NCBI GenBank assembly: GCA_025201765.1 | Contig: MU623663.1 | Span: 1 to 20,353, forward strand | Length of the DNA: 20,353 nt | Direction: 5' to 3' | From: Daldinia sp. FL1419 | Taxonomy: Eukaryota; Ascomycota; Sordariomycetes; Xylariales; Hypoxylaceae | Shown here: positions 17,991 to 20,353 of the stretch, one piece after another | Layout of the letters: the number at the start of each line of letters is the position of its first letter | Position numbering within the stretch: the stretch's first letter is position 1 | Translations under genes and position numbers: made by a program | Notes under the pieces: generated by a model | Seen by the model: the letters and a program-made list of their open reading frames with translations, nothing else | Database searches by the model: none | What the model was told of the DNA's origin: nothing

Positions 17991-18950
17991 AAAAAAATTA
18001 TATAAAATATTAAATATAAAAAAATTTAATATATTATTTAATAAAGGAATTTTACAATCCAAAATATATAATATATTAATTTATTAAAAAATAACAATTT
18101 TTAAATTATAAATAATTTATAAAAAAAAAAATATATTAATACTTTATAAAAAATTAAAGTTTATTATTCAAAACTATAATAATTCCAATAAAAAATTTAT
18201 TATAACATATACCCTTACCATCCAAAAGGTAAATCAATATTTTATTTTAATTTTAACTCCAATTTTCCAATATTAAAACATAAAAATTATAATAAAAAAT
18301 ATTATTATAACATATATTTAATTTAAAATATTTATATAATAAATAATATTTATATAACTATTAATAAAATTAAAAAATAAATATTTTAAAAAAATATTAT
18401 TATATATTATTAAATTATTATATAATTTAACTAAATCAAAAACATATTAATTTAAAATTTATTTACATTATTATTAATAAGAATTTAATATAAAATTATT
18501 AATATTTAATCCATACCTATTAATAATAAATATAATCCCATTTAAAATTACAAACCTTTAAATAAATAATATCTTAAATATTAATATTATAAAATTCCTA
18601 ATAATAAAAAATAAAATTCTTACTAAAACTGGAATTAAGATATATTTATAAGAAATATTAGATAACAAAACTAAAAATTTTAATAATTTGTATTTTATTA
18701 TTTATAAAAAAGATTATAATATAACTATTATATAAAAAAGATAAATTAAGAAACTTAAATAATTAAAGACGAAATTATTAGATATAATTAAGAAATTTAT
18801 AAAGTAATAAGTATATAAAGTGTATATTTTTTCTATTTATTAACTTAAAACAATTTTTAATTATTTAATAATAATTTAATATTTAAAATTAAACCCTAAA
18901 AAAATAAAAATTTTTAACACCCAAATTAAATAATAAATGAATAATTAAAT
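17991..18950 (+). pseudogene. copia-2 reverse transcriptase, broken
   Basis: In order on plus: YKKLKFIIQNYNNSNKKFII (about 18140-18205) matches FEKSRLVxQAYNDxxKxxxL; TYTLTIQKVNQYFILIL (18205-18255) matches TQSPTIQRVSQRLILAL; KILLYIIKLLYNL (about 18395-18435) matches TILRVxKPLYGxPE; KTYQFKIYLHYY (stop read as Q) matches GxxWFxTYHxHH; then FNPYLLI. The lineage's QTDD catalytic box is TAA ATA AAT AAT at 18559-18570 (stop, Ile, Asn, Asn), both Asp lost by G-to-A. Then LTKTGIKIYL (18620-18650) and KDYNITII, stop, KR, stop, IKKLK (18711-18755), matching SITLTQKxQxxxL. Frame breaks and RIP stops throughout. Confidence 0.9.
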
Positions 18951-19430
18951 ATGAGGATTTAATTATATTAACTTAAATTTTTAAAATTTATATTTATATA
19001 TTTTTATTAATAATTTATTTATAAATAATAAAAGTTTAAGTTTATAAATTGGTTATATTATTAAATTAAGTAATAAAAAATTAATTAATTAAAATAATGA
19101 AATTTAAATTATTAATAATATTATTTATTAATTATTTCTTAAATATAAATGTATTATTTAGAGCATATTTATTAATAGAATTTATAAAATAATTTAAAAC
19201 TTCAATATTAAATATATTATTCATTATATAATTAATATTATTTTAAAATATTTTTTATTATTTAAGGCTCTATTAATTTTATATATTAATTTTGTCTTTT
19301 TATATTAAGACTTTATTTAAATAAATAATATTAATAAAAAAAATTAATAATTAATTTAATAGTTTTATAATAATTATATAAAAACTAAAAAATTAATAAT
19401 ATTTAGTAGATTTATAATATATATAATTTT
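18951..19430 (+). pseudogene. copia-2 RNase H, broken
   Basis: IFINNLFINNKSLSL, stop, IGYII (about 18998-19062) matches VFxDASFANNKDxSSQIGYV, first catalytic Asp now Asn. IIY, stop, LFLKYKCII, stop, SIFINRIYKII (19119-19190) matches IHWSSTKCKRVTRSVLASELYGM, including the catalytic Glu position (now Arg or lost). A following YINFVFLY, stop, DFI (about 19283-19320) fits the TDSxSLYDCLV segment with Asp again changed to Asn. RNase H would remove template RNA. The C-terminal ADAMTK-type tail was not found with confidence near 19430. Confidence 0.85.
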
Positions 19431-20153
19431 ACAAATATTATAATAAAGGTATCCCCAAATAAGGCCATATAAATATTAATAAAAAATAATTAAATCAATT
19501 TACAATTAAAAAAATAAATAAAATAAGAATTAAATATTAAATTTGTAATATAATTGTAAAAAGAAAATAAAATAAATAATAATTATATAATTTATATAAT
19601 TTAATAAGGTATATTACCTTTAAGAAATATTTATATATTTATTATTATATAAAAATAAATTTCCTACCTATCTTTCTTAAATAACTTTTTTCTTTAAATA
19701 ATTTTAATATATTAATTTTATTTCCATTATTATTTACTTTATTATTATTTTGCTTTTATTTTATGTATATACCTACCAACAAATTTTAATTAATAAATTT
19801 TAAATATCCTTTTAAAATTATAAAATTATAAAATTATTATAATAATTTGTAAATAATAATATTAATAAGAATAATAATAAAGAAATTTATAATAATTATA
19901 TTAATAAAAAGTATTATAGAAATAATAAAGGTAGAAAATATATTTTAAGTAATTTAAAAAAATTTGGAAATATAAATGTTAGATATATAAAAAAAAGGTT
20001 ATTAATTTATTAAATATTTAATAATTAATTATAAAAAAATTTAAAAAAATTAGAAGGTTAAATGTAAGGTATTTAAGAAAAATTATATAATTGTTTTAAT
20101 AAATTATAAAGAATTTGAATATTAAAATTTAAAATAAAAGAATAATAATATTT
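19431..20153 (+). other. AT-rich stretch between copia-2 RNase H and second gag copy
   Basis: Where two tandem copia-2 copies meet, an LTR and the gag N-terminus would be expected. I could not define LTR ends because no partner copy is alignable near 13300-13990. A plus frame at about 19910-19995 reads YRNNKGRKYILSNLKKFG after ignoring RIP stops, Arg/Lys/Asn-rich like the basic tail of a gag, which would suit the second copy's gag. Uncertain. Confidence 0.3.
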
Positions 20154-20353
20154 ATAATATAATTTTGAAATTGGAAAATGATAAAAATATATAGTTTATA
20201 GTAGTAATATATTTATTTAATTAAATATTTTATTATTATATTATAATTTTTATTTTTTTAATAATTAAAAAAATTAATATTATTTATATTTTAAATTAAT
20301 ATATAAAAATTGTATTTTAAAATGTTATATTAAATATTAAAATTATTTATATT
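20154..20353 (+). repeat. second direct copy of the copia-2 gag segment, running off the window
   Basis: Matches 14344-14382 joined to 14778 onward (the E insertion being absent here) base for base apart from transitions; for example ATAATATAATCTTAAAATT versus ATAATATAATTTTGAAATT. Some positions are mutated only in this copy (GAAGTTGCCTATATC became AAAATTATTTATATT at its end), others only in the first copy. It is the internal empty-site control for insertions D (right junction) and E. Confidence 0.92.

Larger units (their letters stand above)
14344..19430 (+). mobile_element. Ty1/copia retrotransposon 2 (copia-2), RIP-mutated and interrupted by nested insertions
   Basis: Plus-strand relic with gag end, protease, HHCC domain, integrase, RT and RNase H in copia order. 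It belongs to the fungal copia lineage whose integrase carries WIDTYLGPP and AINDTAGPDGLVPTLLVFGA and whose RT has QTDD in place of YVDD. This is a different lineage from copia-1. Interruptions: repeat E (14383-14777) in gag, and the TIR element with repeat F (16460-17802), possibly with 16160-16459, between integrase and RT; repeat D abuts the left edge. Stops are mostly TAA/TAG for Gln, Trp. No own LTR was identified. A second copy of its gag segment begins at 20154, so the elements may be tandem. Confidence 0.9.

Noticed and set aside
1..20353. Mitochondrial genome, gut-fungus or Plasmodium-like AT-rich DNA
   Set aside because: No mitochondrial genes or rRNA, copies differ mainly by transitions, stops replace Gln/Trp codons in retroelement domains, and islands of normal composition occur. 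This is RIP rather than global AT bias.
1..20353. CRISPR array, centromere satellite or telomere repeat
   Set aside because: The only regular short tandem repeats are the four 16-bp units in the TIR element and a short AATA tract. There are no evenly spaced repeats with unique spacers and no TTAGGG-type runs.

Overview
This window looks like AT-rich, gene-free heterochromatin from a filamentous ascomycete (Pezizomycotina). By eye about four bases in five are A or T and TpA is everywhere. Almost every recognisable coding stretch is riddled with TAA/TAG codons where a conserved Gln, Trp or Arg codon is expected. Copies of the same repeat differ almost only by C/T and G/A transitions. That is the signature of repeat-induced point mutation (RIP). 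I found no intact host gene, rRNA gene, functional tRNA gene or CRISPR array, and no promoter or terminator I could defend. The organism call is inference from RIP and from the retroelement families; I cannot name a species.

Layout: (1) 522-4231, minus strand, holds a RIP-destroyed Ty1/copia retrotransposon (called copia-1): possible gag, integrase, reverse transcriptase (RT) and RNase H (RH) in order. It is cut at its RH end by repeat unit A (114-521), and its gag side abuts repeat unit B (4232-4639). (2) 4640-9090 is AT-rich decayed sequence with two unrecognised degenerate open stretches. (3) 9090-9358, plus strand, is a short remnant that reads like a LINE-type RT. (4) 9360-12200 is more decayed sequence with two unrecognised minus-strand open stretches. 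(5) 12200-12719 is repeat unit C with a tRNA-like sequence at its left border. (6) 12720-13995 contains an unrecognised minus-strand degenerate ORF. (7) 14344 to about 19430, plus strand, is a second copia element of a different lineage (copia-2): gag end, protease, HHCC domain, integrase, RT and RH. It is interrupted by repeat units D and E near its 5' side. A terminal-inverted-repeat element (16460-17802), itself hit by repeat unit F, lies between its integrase and RT. (8) 20154-20353 is the start of a second, direct copy of the copia-2 gag region that runs off the window.

Six copies (A-F) of a roughly 400-bp TG...CA-ended, LTR-like repeat are the most frequent family. They fall into two subfamilies (A/B/C, each 408 bp; D/E/F, about 395 bp where full length). 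D and E are much less mutated than the others. Because copia-2 gag is present twice, the second copy supplies an empty site that proves E, and the right end of D, are insertions. The most unusual structures are the tRNA-like sequence ending in CCA one base from the LTR-like ends of A and C, and the TIR element with subterminal 16-bp iterated motifs beside a small island of near-normal base composition.
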